A program made the position numbers and the translations under genes. Positions 63,913 to 64,000 of a stretch of 64,000 bases of DNA are shown here, piece by piece. This stretch comes from Spirosoma fluviale (GTDB lineage: Bacteria > Bacteroidota > Bacteroidia > Cytophagales > Spirosomataceae). The notes beneath the pieces were generated by a model that had not been told where the DNA came from, did not search any database, and saw nothing but the letters and a program-made list of their open reading frames with translations. The stretch covers positions 434,001 to 498,000 of the forward strand of contig NZ_OCNH01000003.1 of the NCBI RefSeq assembly GCF_900230225.1, read 5' to 3'. Positions within the stretch are counted from its first letter, which is position 1, and every line of letters begins with the position of its first letter.

Positions 63913-64000
63913 AATTACGGTAGTTAAGCAAAACGCATAATTACCAATAATCTATTTAAAAACAACCTGCTGAAATAGAGACTGTATCCAACCTGAAAGG

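Noticed and set aside
1..64000. CRISPR arrays, insertion-sequence transposases and prophage genes
   Set aside because: No regularly spaced direct repeats, transposase-like proteins or phage structural genes were seen on either strand.

Overview
The window looks like a chromosomal segment of a free-living Bacteroidota bacterium, most likely Cytophagales and possibly Spirosoma-like. That placement is an inference. It rests on five SusC/SusD-type outer-membrane pairs, a C-terminal type IX secretion sorting domain, Bacteroidota-style lipoproteins, TAnnTTTG-type -7 elements upstream of several genes, and AT-rich intergenic regions around moderately GC-rich genes. No rRNA, tRNA, CRISPR array, transposase or phage gene was found.

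Layout. 1-11.1 kb: housekeeping and periplasmic metabolism. It holds the 3' part of metH, a secreted fasciclin protein, a xylulokinase, an outer-membrane phospholipase A, a GH78 rhamnosidase-like enzyme, a molybdopterin oxidoreductase with its cytochrome b partner, and an MBL hydrolase. A patatin follows at 11.2-12.0 kb. 12.3-38.9 kb: four SusC/SusD pairs on the + strand. Between pairs 1 and 2 are a lipoprotein, a cytochrome c/copper-monooxygenase-like protein and a membrane-anchored redoxin. Pair 3 continues into two lipoproteins and a secreted M43 metalloprotease with PKD and T9SS domains, which suggests a peptide-scavenging operon. 39-42 kb: manganese catalase, secreted cyanophycinase-like peptidase and a beta-propeller protein. 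42.2-46.7 kb: a fifth SusC/SusD pair on the - strand, closely related to pair 4. 47-55.4 kb: OmpA-like protein, endonuclease III, a DUF4468-like protein, an SDR/small-membrane-protein/zinc-dehydrogenase group, a second-type methionine aminopeptidase and small membrane proteins. 55.4-61.0 kb: a heme/iron island. 61-64 kb: aldo/keto reductase, a toxin-antitoxin cassette, prephenate dehydrogenase and a GxxExxY protein.

The most system-like region is the heme/iron island. It contains a divergent DUF6607-like secreted protein, a TonB-dependent receptor, a small CxC-containing protein, a 68-residue HMA-fold-like protein lacking the usual metal-binding Cys pair, an HmuY-type heme lipoprotein, ferritin, and a second protein that appears to be a paralogue of the small CxC protein. 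Three 19-bp palindromes of the form RTTTRGA-N5-TMYAAAY lie upstream of three transcription units here and are candidate Fur-type boxes.

Other notable structures are: a toxin-antitoxin cassette bracketed by a 29-bp copy of the tyrA 3' end; an in-frame palindromic insertion inside the cytochrome c/copper-monooxygenase gene; a dispersed palindromic repeat family at gene 3' ends; and unusually long perfect hairpins (up to 41 bp) between convergent genes.
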